From assembly GCA_014584605.1 (NCBI GenBank), contig JACTMO010000026.1, positions 1 through 45,210 of the forward strand: a stretch of DNA of 45,210 bases. Direction: 5' to 3'. The notes under the pieces are model-generated. The model worked only from the letters and a program-made list of their open reading frames with translations. It was not told the DNA's origin and ran no database searches. Position 1 is the stretch's first letter, and every line of letters starts with the position of its first letter. The position numbers and the translations under genes were made by a program. This DNA is from Bacteroidota bacterium (GTDB lineage: Bacteria; Bacteroidota; Bacteroidia; Flavobacteriales_F; PHOS-HE28). Positions 35,024 through 43,211 of the stretch are shown here, one piece after another.

Positions 35024-35962
35024 ATGCGTTTCGAACTGATCACCCTGGGCACCGGAGCGGCCCTTCCCGCGCAGGGCCGGTCGCCGAGCGCGCAGGTGCT
35101 GTGCCTGGAGGAGTCGCTGTACCTGATCGACTGCGGCGAAGGCACCCAGGAACGCCTGCGCATGGCCGGCCTCAGCTTCATGCGCATCGGCCACGTGTTC
35201 ATCAGCCACCTGCACGGTGACCACTACTTCGGGCTCATGGGCCTGCTGAGCACCATGCACCTGCTGGGGCGTACGCGCGAGCTCCACCTGTACGGGCCGC
35301 CGCCGCTCAAGGCCATCATCGACCTGCAGCTCCAGGCCTCGGCCACCTGGCTGCGCTTCCCGCTCCATTTCCATCCGGTGCAGGACGAAGCCCCGATGCT
35401 TCTGCTGGAGGACGAGAAGCTCACGGTGACCTCGCTGCCGCTGCGCCACCGGCTGCCCACCACCGGCTTCCTCTTCCGGCAACGGCCCGGACCGCGCCGC
35501 CTGCGGCCCGAGCGGATCGCCGAGATACCGCACTACCAGCGGGCTTCCGTGAAGGACGGTCGCGACCTGGTGCGGGACGACGGCACCACGGTCCCCAACG
35601 CGGAGCTCACCACCGACCCGGCACCGCCTGCGGCCTACGCCTATTGCTCGGACACGGCCCCACGCGCGGACCTCGCCTCCTGGATCCGCGGTGTGGACCT
35701 GCTCTACCACGAGGCCACCTTCACCCAACATCTGGCCGCGCGCGCCCGGGAGACCATGCACAGCACCGCCGCACAGGCCGCAGCCCTGGCCCGCGAAGCG
35801 GGCGTGGGCGCCCTGCTGCTGGGCCACTTCTCCTCGCGCTACAAGGACCTCACGCCGCTGCTCGCAGAGGCCAGCGCGGTCTTTGCCAACGTCGCGCTCA
35901 GCCAGGAGGGACACCGCTATCCGGTCGCACGCCCCGAAGGGGAGAAGTTCGGGCGCGACTGA
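35024..35962 (+). CDS. rnz: Ribonuclease Z
   Basis: The 312-residue zinc metallo-beta-lactamase-fold endonuclease trims the 3' end of tRNA precursors. The metal motif HLHGDH is at 62-67; GTGAALPAQGRSPSAQVL near the N-terminus is the conserved GTG-x-P loop. AYCSDTAPRADLASWI, ATFTQHLAARARETMHSTA and LLGHFSSRYKD carry further ligands. The tRNA-Ala gene in this window has no encoded CCA, consistent with a need for RNase Z. The start follows the terminator by 18 nt and no clear -7 element was seen. Confidence 0.95.
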   Translation: MRFELITLGTGAALPAQGRSPSAQVLCLEESLYLIDCGEGTQERLRMAGLSFMRIGHVFISHLHGDHYFGLMGLLSTMHLLGRTRELHLYGPPPLKAIIDLQLQASATWLRFPLHFHPVQDEAPMLLLEDEKLTVTSLPLRHRLPTTGFLFRQRPGPRRLRPERIAEIPHYQRASVKDGRDLVRDDGTTVPNAELTTDPAPPAAYAYCSDTAPRADLASWIRGVDLLYHEATFTQHLAARARETMHSTAAQAAALAREAGVGALLLGHFSSRYKDLTPLLAEASAVFANVALSQEGHRYPVARPEGEKFGRD

Positions 35963-35976
35963 ACCGGTGCTTGGAA

Positions 35977-35984
35977 TATCTTTG
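35977..35984 (+). promoter_or_regulatory. -7 element of the response regulator gene
   Basis: TATCTTTG matches TAnnTTTG exactly; a good -33 element is not evident. Transcription should start near 35990, inside the inverted repeat. Confidence 0.6.
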
Positions 35985-35986
35985 GC

Positions 35987-36011
35987 GCTGTTTAGAACCA
36001 ATCTAAACAGC
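35987..36011. promoter_or_regulatory. 10-bp perfect inverted repeat at the response regulator promoter
   Basis: GCTGTTTAGA (35987-35996) and TCTAAACAGC (36002-36011) flank ACCAA. This AT-rich palindrome stands out in GC-rich surroundings and sits between the -7 element and the GTG start. It could be an autoregulatory operator or a 5' mRNA hairpin. Confidence 0.6.
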
Positions 36012-36017
36012 TGGACC

Positions 36018-36701
36018 GTGCGTGTGAAAACCCTCCTGGCCGACGAGGCCGACCTGGCCCTGGTAGGACTGCGGGCCATTCTTTCCGATGTGCCGCGGGT
36101 GGACCTGGTGGGCGAGGCGCGCGATGCGGAGACGCTGATGGAGATGCTGCGCCGCGAGCGGCCGCACGTGGTGCTCATCGACCATACGGCGGCCTCGCTC
36201 GGCGCCGATGCGGTGCGCGAGGGGCGGAAGGTCTGCAAACGCACGCGCTTCGTGTCCATCACCAACGACCCTTCGCCCGTGGTGCTGGCGCATGCGCTGC
36301 GCAGCGGCGTGGTGAGCTACATCCGCAAGGACTGTGACCGCGAGGAGATCGTGAACGCCGTGCTGGACACGGCCGACGGTTCCCGGTTCTTCTGCGGGAA
36401 GGTCCTCGCGGCCCTGGAGCGCTCGGAACTGAGCCTGGACAAGCTGTGCGACCGGGAGCTGGGCTGCACGCCCGTGACCCTGACGGTGCGGGAGTGCGAG
36501 GTGGTCCGCCTCATTGCCGACGGTCTGTCCTACACGCGCATCGCCGACCGGCTGGGTGTTTCGGCGCACACGGTCACCACGCATCGCCGCAACATCATGC
36601 AGAAGGCGGGGGTGAACAGCACGGCGGCCTTGGTGATGTACGCCGTGAAGCACGGCCTCACCAGCCCCAACCGCTACCTCTTCGGTGCCGTGCCGGCCTG
36701 A
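36018..36701 (+). CDS. Orphan NarL/LuxR-type response regulator
   Basis: The 227-residue protein has a receiver domain (about 3-120) with acidic D9/E10, the phosphoacceptor D55 in VVLIDHTAAS, the switch serine/threonine in FVSITND and the lysine in SYIRKDC. A LuxR-type helix-turn-helix follows at about 155-210 (TVRECEVVRLIADGLSYTRI, then LGVSAHTVTTHRRNIMQKA). It is a DNA-binding transcription factor activated by phosphorylation. No histidine kinase is adjacent. Translation starts at GTG 36018 or 36024; no in-frame ATG precedes the receiver after the promoter. The adjoining palindrome suggests autoregulation. Confidence 0.92.
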   Translation: MRVKTLLADEADLALVGLRAILSDVPRVDLVGEARDAETLMEMLRRERPHVVLIDHTAASLGADAVREGRKVCKRTRFVSITNDPSPVVLAHALRSGVVSYIRKDCDREEIVNAVLDTADGSRFFCGKVLAALERSELSLDKLCDRELGCTPVTLTVRECEVVRLIADGLSYTRIADRLGVSAHTVTTHRRNIMQKAGVNSTAALVMYAVKHGLTSPNRYLFGAVPA

Positions 36702-36710
36702 GGACCGGCC

Positions 36711-36718
36711 TACCTTGC
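36711..36718 (+). promoter_or_regulatory. Near-leaderless -7 element, kinase gene
   Basis: TACCTTGC is followed by CGCCC and the ATG at 36724, just after the response regulator stop. Confidence 0.55.
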
Positions 36719-36723
36719 CGCCC

Positions 36724-37569
36724 ATGGGCGCGCTGCTGATCGGGGATGTGGGAGGCAGTTCCTCCCGTTGGGCCCTGGTGGACGGGGCCGGTGCGCTGCC
36801 CCTGCACGAAGGTGGGGCTTGGCCGGGCTACAACGCCGCAACAGGCGAGGGCACCGCGCTGCTGGAACGGTTGCGCGGCGCGGCGTCGCGCACGGTCGAT
36901 GCGACCCGCGTGAAGGTGCATGCCGCCGGCTGCGGCACCGCCGGGCGCGCCCAAAGGCTGGCCTCCGAGCTGGCCCCCCTGTTCCCGAAGGCCACCGTGA
37001 CGGTGGAAGGCGACCTGCTGGGTGCGGCCCGTGCGGTATGGGGTACTGCGGCCGGGTTGGTGCTCATCGCGGGCACGGGGATGAACGCGGGCCGTTACGA
37101 CGGGGAACGCCTGTCCGCAGGCATCCCGTCCCTGGGCTACATCCTGGGCGACGAGGGCGGTGGGGCCGACATCGGACGGGTGCTCTGGCGCGATGCCCTG
37201 CGCGAGCGTATGCCGCCCCGTGTGCTGCAGGCCGTGTTCGGGACGATGCCGGCGCTTCCCGAGGTGATCGGGCAGGTGTACCGCAACGCCGGGGCGGCCG
37301 CTTTCCTGGCCCGGCCGGTGGAACGCTTACGGGCGGTGCGCCACGATCCCTATGTGCAGGCCCTGCTCCGGGAACGGTTCGATGCGCTGGCGGCCGAGGT
37401 GGGCCGCGTGCTCGGCGGCGGTGAGCTGCGCGCCGTGGGGTCGGTGGCCGCCGGTTTCCGCGAAGAACTGTCGCGGGCGCTGGGGGCGCAGGGCCTGTCG
37501 CTCACGGAAGCCGTGGCCGACCCGTTGCCCGGCCTCATCACCTACGCCCGGCAGGTGTGGCTTCCGTGA
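36724..37569 (+). CDS. N-acetylglucosamine kinase-like protein (BadF/BadG ATPase family)
   Basis: The 281-residue actin-fold (ASKHA) kinase starts MGALLIGDVGGSSSRWALVD, the phosphate-binding P1 loop with aspartate. LVLIAGTGMNAGRYDG is the second phosphate loop, and GYILGDEGGGADIGR is typical of GlcNAc-kinase-like BadF proteins of Bacteroidota. It probably phosphorylates N-acetylglucosamine from peptidoglycan recycling; the substrate is inferred. The start lies directly after TACCTTGCCGCCC. The last 32 nt overlap the end of the convergent patatin gene. Confidence 0.88.
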   Translation: MGALLIGDVGGSSSRWALVDGAGALPLHEGGAWPGYNAATGEGTALLERLRGAASRTVDATRVKVHAAGCGTAGRAQRLASELAPLFPKATVTVEGDLLGAARAVWGTAAGLVLIAGTGMNAGRYDGERLSAGIPSLGYILGDEGGGADIGRVLWRDALRERMPPRVLQAVFGTMPALPEVIGQVYRNAGAAAFLARPVERLRAVRHDPYVQALLRERFDALAAEVGRVLGGGELRAVGSVAAGFREELSRALGAQGLSLTEAVADPLPGLITYARQVWLP

Positions 37570-39904
37570 GGCCCACGGCGCGGGCCGGGACCTCCAGGGC
37601 GCTGCGGATCACCGCGAAGCCGTGCGTGTTCTCCGCGTTCCGCAGGGTGCGATGCACCTGCCGCTTCTCCACGGCCGTCAGGTGCCAGCTCAGGCTGATC
37701 TCCTCGCGTTCGTCGTGGCGCAGCTGCAGGTCCACCACCTGCACGGGCACCGGGGTCCAGGTGCTGATCTCCTGCATCATGCCGTCGTAGTCCTGGTCCT
37801 GCACCCGCACGAAGTTGCCGTACACGTTGCGCGCCGGGTCGAGCAGGCGGCCCAGGAGCGAGCTGCCCACCTCATGCACCTCGAGGTCCTTCTGCTTGTC
37901 GCGCAGCTGCACGATGACCACACCGGAGCAGTGCCGGGCGATCCAGGCGCGGTGCTCGCGCAGGAAGCTGCCCAGGGTGCGGAAGCCGTAGTTGTCCCGG
38001 ATGCCGGCGTCCATCACGCGCAGGGGCGGTTGGCTCGGCAGGGTCACCACCGGGGTGATGTAGGGGAAGGTGGCGCCCATGCGCAGGGCGCTGGTGAGCT
38101 TCAGGTCGCCCGCGCCCTGTTCGGCAAAGAGGCGTCGGAACTCCACCGCGTCGGGTTCGGGCCTGTAGTGCAGCGGCGCCGAGGGGGCGTTGGTGCTGAG
38201 GTGCGCCGCCGGCAGGGCGCTGATCAGCAGGCGCCGCCCGTCGTTGATGCAGGTGGGGGCCACCATGAACAGCGGCGTGCGGGCCGCGCGCTCATCCTCG
38301 GCCAGCTGGTCCAGGCGCACATCGAGCACGCCGCCGGTGTTGTCGTTGAGCCGCTGCTCGAACACGAACCCGCGGTCGCGCGTGTACAGCCGCATGCCGT
38401 CGCTCACGCGTTGGTAGCGGATGAACATGTCGTTGGTGACCAGGGTGAAGGCCACCGGGTTGAGGATGTCGCGGCACATGTTGTCCACATGGCGCGGGTC
38501 ACCCACGGGTGGGGCGCCCTGTTCGGCGTTGCGGGCCACCTGGCGGAAGTAGGCCGCCCCGATGGCGCCGCCGGAGGAGCCGGTGATCATGGCCGTGCGT
38601 GTCATGAGCGTGCCCTGCAGCAGGCTGTCGATCTCGCGCAGGCACAGGTAGGTCCACAGCATGCTGCGCAGGCCGCCGCCGCTGGTGCTCACCAGCACCA
38701 ACGGGGGCAGGCTGTCGCCGGTGAGGGCCGTGTTCTTGGCATGCCAGCGGTCCAGCACCTGCTCCATGGCGGCACGGTCGCGGTCGGTGGCGGCGGTGTC
38801 GTAGGCCAGCCGCACCAGCGCGTCGCGGCCGTAGGGCGCGGGCGCCACCAGGTAGTCCAGGCCGTGGGCCTGGCTGTCGTACAGGAAGGCCTCGGTGCGC
38901 AGGCTGACCAGGTTGAGCAGCACCACCACGCCCACCACCACCGTGAGGGTCCATCCCTTGAACCAGCTGTACAGGGCGCTCATCACCATCAGCAGCATGG
39001 TGAACAGCAGGAAGGCGCTGGCGCCGGTGGGGATCTCGAAGACGGGCACGCCCGCGAAGGCGCCCAGGGCCACGAAGGTGATGACGACGATGACGTCGAA
39101 GATCGAGCCGTTGATGTGGTTCTGCCACAGCACGCTGCGCAAAAGTTCCTTGTCGTAGTGCTTGCTGCTGCGGGCCAGGGCGATGCGGAAGGGGGGCACG
39201 AGGTAGGTCTCCACGTGCCACTTGCGGGTGCGCTGTTCGCGGCGCAGCCAGCGGGTGGCGCGGCGCTGTTCGGTGCGCATCGGGGGGATGGGCGGCATGG
39301 GCCCGGGCGGGTCGTCGCGCACCTCCTCGGGCCGGTACTCCTCGGGCCGACGCCCGGTCATCTTCACGATGTCCGTGTTGGTGCGCGTGAAATAGGCCAG
39401 CGACAGGAGCTGGAACAGGAAGACGCCCGCGACGAACGCGGCCAGGTTGAGGGCCGTCTCCCCGGGCGGCACCAGTTCCTTGGTGAGCTGCAGCCGGGCC
39501 GAGCACCACAGGTAGGTGAGGGTGAAGGCCACCGGGATCACGGCGTTGTTGATGTTGAACTTCAGGAAGGGCCGGCTCAGCGTGGCGATGAACGGGAACC
39601 GGTAGGCGTGCATCGTGTAGCTGTACAGGTTGAAGGCCGTGATGAATCCGCCCAGGGCGAAGCCGTTCAGCAGGAAGCCCCACGGGGTCACCGCCCCCAT
39701 GTACTCCGGGAAGAGGAAGAGGTAGGGGATGCCGTACTTCTGGCCGAGGTTGCCGGTGATGTAGGCCCACAGCACCAGCCAGAAGAGCAGCAGCAGGTGG
39801 TTCTTCTTCAGGTGCAACAGCAGCAGTTGCAGGGGGAAGAAATAGACCACCCTGCGCAGCCAGTGCCGCGTGCTCCTGTGCGCCATCCGGTAAAGATGGA
39901 CCAT
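37538..39904 (-). CDS. Membrane-anchored patatin-like phospholipase
   Basis: The 788-residue protein joins an N-terminal membrane part to a C-terminal patatin domain. Hydrophobic spans are at about 19-32, 36-50, 72-95, 120-135, 153-172, 268-285, 295-312 and 318-335. The patatin domain (about 400-730) shows the oxyanion loop STSGGGLRS (406-414), the nucleophile S444 in TGSSGGAIG, and DAGIRDNYGF, which carries the dyad aspartate. It should hydrolyse acyl esters of lipids at the inner membrane. The start may instead be the second methionine (MAHRSTRHW, 39886). It is convergent with and overlaps the kinase gene. Confidence 0.88.
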   Translation of the reverse strand: MVHLYRMAHRSTRHWLRRVVYFFPLQLLLLHLKKNHLLLLFWLVLWAYITGNLGQKYGIPYLFLFPEYMGAVTPWGFLLNGFALGGFITAFNLYSYTMHAYRFPFIATLSRPFLKFNINNAVIPVAFTLTYLWCSARLQLTKELVPPGETALNLAAFVAGVFLFQLLSLAYFTRTNTDIVKMTGRRPEEYRPEEVRDDPPGPMPPIPPMRTEQRRATRWLRREQRTRKWHVETYLVPPFRIALARSSKHYDKELLRSVLWQNHINGSIFDVIVVITFVALGAFAGVPVFEIPTGASAFLLFTMLLMVMSALYSWFKGWTLTVVVGVVVLLNLVSLRTEAFLYDSQAHGLDYLVAPAPYGRDALVRLAYDTAATDRDRAAMEQVLDRWHAKNTALTGDSLPPLVLVSTSGGGLRSMLWTYLCLREIDSLLQGTLMTRTAMITGSSGGAIGAAYFRQVARNAEQGAPPVGDPRHVDNMCRDILNPVAFTLVTNDMFIRYQRVSDGMRLYTRDRGFVFEQRLNDNTGGVLDVRLDQLAEDERAARTPLFMVAPTCINDGRRLLISALPAAHLSTNAPSAPLHYRPEPDAVEFRRLFAEQGAGDLKLTSALRMGATFPYITPVVTLPSQPPLRVMDAGIRDNYGFRTLGSFLREHRAWIARHCSGVVIVQLRDKQKDLEVHEVGSSLLGRLLDPARNVYGNFVRVQDQDYDGMMQEISTWTPVPVQVVDLQLRHDEREEISLSWHLTAVEKRQVHRTLRNAENTHGFAVIRSALEVPARAVGLTEATPAGRR

Positions 39905-39947
39905 CGCGCGGGTTATACGGCCGCGGGGCCCGTGGCGTTGTGGTGGA

Positions 39948-41642
39948 TCAGACCTTGCCCAGCACCTGGGTCATCACTTCGGTCTCCACGGCCTCGGCCT
40001 GGGCCTTCAGGGCCTCGGCCTTGGCGAGCACGTCCTTCTTCCAGGCCTCGTCGTCCAGGCCCAGGCAGTTGATGCGCACGTTGAGGTAGGCGCTGAGGGC
40101 CCCGGTGCGCGCGCACAGGGCGCCCACGCCGGCGTCGCTCACGCTGGCCTTGAGCCCCTTCTCGGTCATGGCCCGCATCACTTCCATGCTTTGCACGCAC
40201 ACCTCCAAGGTGCGCAGCGGCACGAGGATGGCGCCCTTGGTGGCCTCGCGGATGGCGTCCTTGCGTGCGGCCACCTGTTCGGGGCTGCCCTTGGGCAGGC
40301 CCATGGCGGCCAGGATGCGGTCGTAGGCCCGCGTGTCCTCGTCCACCAGGCGGAGCAGCTCGCGCCGGTACGCTTCCCCCTTCACCGCCCACTGGCTGAA
40401 CTCCTCCCAGCGCGCGTCCCATCCACGTTTGTGGGCGCTGAGGTTGGCCACCATGGTGCCGAGGGCGGCGCCCAGGGCACCGCAGTAGGCCGCCACACTG
40501 CCGCCGCCGGGGGCCGGGCTCTCGTTGGCCGTCTCCTCGCTGAAGCGCTTGAGGTCCATGCGCACCAGCCGCTCCTCGGCGGCATCGGCCAGCAGCAGCT
40601 CGATCACGCGCTTCTCGGGGTCGAAGGGTGCCAGGTCGTCCAGCCCCAGGCTCTTCACGGCGATCTTGATCTTCTCGCGCTCGCTGATGCCCAGGCTGCG
40701 CTCCTGGCGCTTCAGGAAGAAGTCGGCCGCATCCAGCAGCGCCTGCTTGGGCACCAACCCCACCAGCTCGCTGCCGGTGACGCGGATGCCGCGCTCCTGC
40801 GCGCTCCTGCACGCCTCGTCGAAGGCCACGTGCATCGGTGTCACGTCCAGGTCGGTGAGGTTGAGCGAGAGCTGGGCGATGCCGTACTCCTCGATGAACC
40901 AGCCGATGCCCTTCACGCTCTTGAGCTTGCCGGGGATGGTGACCGGGTTGCCGGCCGCATCGAGCACGGGCTTGCCGGTGAGCGGGTCGCCGTCGCGCTT
41001 CACCCGGCCCGCCTCACGGATGTCGAAGGCGATGGCGTTGGCGCGGCGCGTGCTGGTGGTGTTGAGGTTCACGTTGTAGGCCACCAGCAGCTTGCGGGCG
41101 CCCACGGCCACCGCACCGCTGCGGGCCACGCTCTCGGTGAAGGCCGCCGGCCCGTGGTCGGGCTTCCACGCGGGGTCCGCGAGCTTGCGCGGCAGACCCT
41201 CGTACTCGCCGGCGCGGTTGTTGGCCAGGTTGCGGCGCTTCTCCTCGCGGGCGGCGTGCTCGTACAGGTACACCGGGATGCCGAGCTCCGTGCCGATGCG
41301 CTCCCCGAGCTGCTGCGCGTAGGGCACCAGCTCCTGGAGCGTGATGCCGCTGATGGGCACCAGGGGGCACACGTCGGTGGCCCCGAAGCGCGGATGCTCG
41401 CCGCGGTGCGTGCGCATGTCGATGAGCTCCTGCGCCTTGCGCACCAGGCGGAACGCCGCCTCGCACACCGGCCCGGGCGCGCCCACCAGGGTGATCACCG
41501 TGCGGTTGGTGGCCTTCCCGGGGTCCACGTCCAGCACGCGCACCCCCTCCACGGCGGCGGCGGCGGCGGCGATGGCGTCGATCTTGGCACGGTCGCGGCC
41601 CTCGCTGATGTTGGGCACGCATTCGATCAGGGGTGTGGACAT
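39948..41642 (-). CDS. ftcD: Bifunctional glutamate formimidoyltransferase / formimidoyl-THF cyclodeaminase
   Basis: The 564-residue fusion transfers the formimino group of formiminoglutamate to tetrahydrofolate and then deaminates it, ending histidine breakdown. The transferase (about 1-325) starts LIECVPNISEGRDRAKIDAI and carries RTHRGEHPRFGATDVCPLVP. The cyclodeaminase (about 360-560) shows FSEETANESPAPGGGSVAAY and ASVSDAGVGALCA. Both parts are complete. The start at 41642 gives the family N-terminus; upstream frame extension to 42407 is antisense to another gene. A TAGCTTTG box lies 18 nt upstream. hutI is on the same strand 1.5 kb away. Confidence 0.96.
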   Translation of the reverse strand: MSTPLIECVPNISEGRDRAKIDAIAAAAAAVEGVRVLDVDPGKATNRTVITLVGAPGPVCEAAFRLVRKAQELIDMRTHRGEHPRFGATDVCPLVPISGITLQELVPYAQQLGERIGTELGIPVYLYEHAAREEKRRNLANNRAGEYEGLPRKLADPAWKPDHGPAAFTESVARSGAVAVGARKLLVAYNVNLNTTSTRRANAIAFDIREAGRVKRDGDPLTGKPVLDAAGNPVTIPGKLKSVKGIGWFIEEYGIAQLSLNLTDLDVTPMHVAFDEACRSAQERGIRVTGSELVGLVPKQALLDAADFFLKRQERSLGISEREKIKIAVKSLGLDDLAPFDPEKRVIELLLADAAEERLVRMDLKRFSEETANESPAPGGGSVAAYCGALGAALGTMVANLSAHKRGWDARWEEFSQWAVKGEAYRRELLRLVDEDTRAYDRILAAMGLPKGSPEQVAARKDAIREATKGAILVPLRTLEVCVQSMEVMRAMTEKGLKASVSDAGVGALCARTGALSAYLNVRINCLGLDDEAWKKDVLAKAEALKAQAEAVETEVMTQVLGKV

Positions 41643-41660
41643 GGCTTCGGGATGGGGCGG

Positions 41661-41668
41661 CAAAGCTA
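41661..41668 (-). promoter_or_regulatory. -7 element of ftcD
   Basis: On the minus strand TAGCTTTG matches TAnnTTTG exactly, 18 nt before the ftcD ATG. It is 9 nt from the divergent element on the plus strand. Confidence 0.6.
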
Positions 41669-41677
41669 ACGGCCCGC

Positions 41678-41685
41678 TACCTTGC
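41678..41685 (+). promoter_or_regulatory. Near-leaderless -7 element, envelope protein gene
   Basis: TACCTTGC is followed by CGGCC and the ATG at 41691, the same layout as at cmk, paaI and the kinase gene. Confidence 0.55.
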
Positions 41686-41690
41686 CGGCC

Positions 41691-42419
41691 ATGAAAAGCC
41701 TGGGCTGGGCGGGGCTCCTGGTGGCCGCGGGCGCCATGGCGCAGGACAGCGATACCACCGCCGGGCCGCAGTGGTCCCTGGCGGTGGACCTGGTGGGGCC
41801 GGTGCGCGGTGCGCTCACCGCCGGTGGTGCGGAGCCTTATCTGCAGCTGGATGCGGCGGTGCAGCACTGGGCCTGGGGCGACCTGGCGTGGCGGGCGGGT
41901 TACGGCATGGTGAGCGACCGGTGGACCGAGGACCGCGAACGGCTGGTGGTGTTGGACAGCGCCACCTTCGAACAGGAGCACATCGCGGCGCGGGAGCAGG
42001 CGCACACCTTGCGCGTGGGGGCCGTGGTGCAGCACCGCGACCGCACCTTCGCGCCGTCCGCCGGTGCGTCCCTGGTGCTGGGCGTGGAACGCCAGCAGGC
42101 GGTGCGCACCGCCACCGGGTTGCGGCCGGACACGCTGCCCTGCGTGGACTGCGTGCTGGAGGCCATCCCGGGCCATGTGAGCGCGTTGGACGGGGAGCGG
42201 CGCGATACCTGGGGGCACCTGGGCGTGGAGGCGGCGCTGGCCCTGAGCTGCAAGGTGGGCCGGCGCATCGAACTGGAGGCCCGTGTCCCGTTCGGCCTCC
42301 GCTGGCGCTTCATGCTGGCCGGCAGCGTCACGGGCACCGCCCCGCAGGTGGAGCCGTGGACCCACCCGTGGCGGTTCAGCGTGGGCTTCCCCGCGTTGTT
42401 CGTGCACGTGCGCTGGTGA
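41691..42419 (+). CDS. Probable outer-envelope protein of unknown function
   Basis: The product has 242 residues with the signal peptide MKSLGWAGLLVAAGAMAQ. The mature part alternates short amphipathic strands (WSLAVDLVGPVRGAL, LAWRAGYGMVSDRW, HTLRVGAVVQHRD) and ends WRFSVGFPALFVHVRW, a terminal aromatic pattern like an outer-membrane beta-barrel. A CVDC motif lies near residue 147. I do not recognise the family. It is encoded between ftcD and the CPBP protease, opposite in direction to both. Confidence 0.8.
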   Translation: MKSLGWAGLLVAAGAMAQDSDTTAGPQWSLAVDLVGPVRGALTAGGAEPYLQLDAAVQHWAWGDLAWRAGYGMVSDRWTEDRERLVVLDSATFEQEHIAAREQAHTLRVGAVVQHRDRTFAPSAGASLVLGVERQQAVRTATGLRPDTLPCVDCVLEAIPGHVSALDGERRDTWGHLGVEAALALSCKVGRRIELEARVPFGLRWRFMLAGSVTGTAPQVEPWTHPWRFSVGFPALFVHVRW

Positions 42420-43211
42420 TCAGGCGATCGCCAGGCTCACCAGGTTGTTCAGCATGTGCAGGGCCACGGGCACCCAGATGGAACCGGTGCGCGAGCGGGC
42501 GTAGCCCAGCACCACGCCCAGCATCAGCACCAGCAGCAGGATGGGTGCGGGGTACTGCATGTGCATCAGGGTGAAGGTGGCCGCGCTCAGGGCCACGGCC
42601 AGGTGCTCGTCGGCGATCTGGCGCAGGGAGCCGTAGAGCAGGCCACGTACCAGGGCCTCCTCGAACAGGGCCGGCAGCACCCCGATGCCCAGCACCAGCA
42701 TCAGCGGGTCGCCCGCGGTGCGCACCACCTGCGCCATGAAGTCGGTGGTGAACACCGGGAACAGGCGGCTCAGCCCCTCCTGTGCGGCGGCCACCAGCAG
42801 GAAGACGCCGGCCCAGGTGAGGGCCTTGCGCCAGGCGGGCATGCGCAGCCCCAGGAAACGGCGGAAGTGCGGACCCGTCCACTGGCGCACCAGCAGCAGC
42901 AACAACAGCAATGCGACCAACCCGCTCCACAGGCTGGCCTTGGCGATGGCCGTGCCGTTGGTGCTTTGCTGCTGCAAAGCCTCCATCAGCGCGGGGTCCT
43001 GCAACAGGTCGGGCACCGCCAGGCCCTGCAGCGCCGGGGTCACCGCGCGGCAATGGGCGATGAAGGCGCCGGTCTGCACCAGGAAGAAGGCGGTGAACAC
43101 GATCAGGAAGATGCCCATGCCGCGTGCGAAGCGCAGGCCGGGCGGCATGGACAGCTCGGGGTCGAGGCGGTCCTCAGGCAAGGGCGTCTCCGGCCCGGAC
43201 GGGTATGCCAT
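42420..43211 (-). CDS. CPBP family intramembrane glutamic protease
   Basis: The 263-residue multispanning protein has the three ABI/CPBP motifs: FEEALVRGLLYG with E184, E185 and R189; FTLMHMQ with H217; and ALHMLNN with H252 and N256. Family members are intramembrane proteases (Rce1-like) or have bacteriocin self-immunity roles; the substrate here is unknown. The chosen ATG at 43211 overlaps hutI by 38 nt. An ATG at 43148 (MPPGLRFARGMG), 25 nt after the hutI stop, is a reasonable alternative. The stop abuts the end of the convergent envelope gene. Confidence 0.88.
   Translation of the reverse strand: MAYPSGPETPLPEDRLDPELSMPPGLRFARGMGIFLIVFTAFFLVQTGAFIAHCRAVTPALQGLAVPDLLQDPALMEALQQQSTNGTAIAKASLWSGLVALLLLLLLVRQWTGPHFRRFLGLRMPAWRKALTWAGVFLLVAAAQEGLSRLFPVFTTDFMAQVVRTAGDPLMLVLGIGVLPALFEEALVRGLLYGSLRQIADEHLAVALSAATFTLMHMQYPAPILLLVLMLGVVLGYARSRTGSIWVPVALHMLNNLVSLAIA

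Noticed and set aside
41643-42407. Upstream extension of the ftcD frame
   Set aside because: It passes through the divergent envelope gene and the promoter pair. The FtcD family N-terminus starts at 41642.
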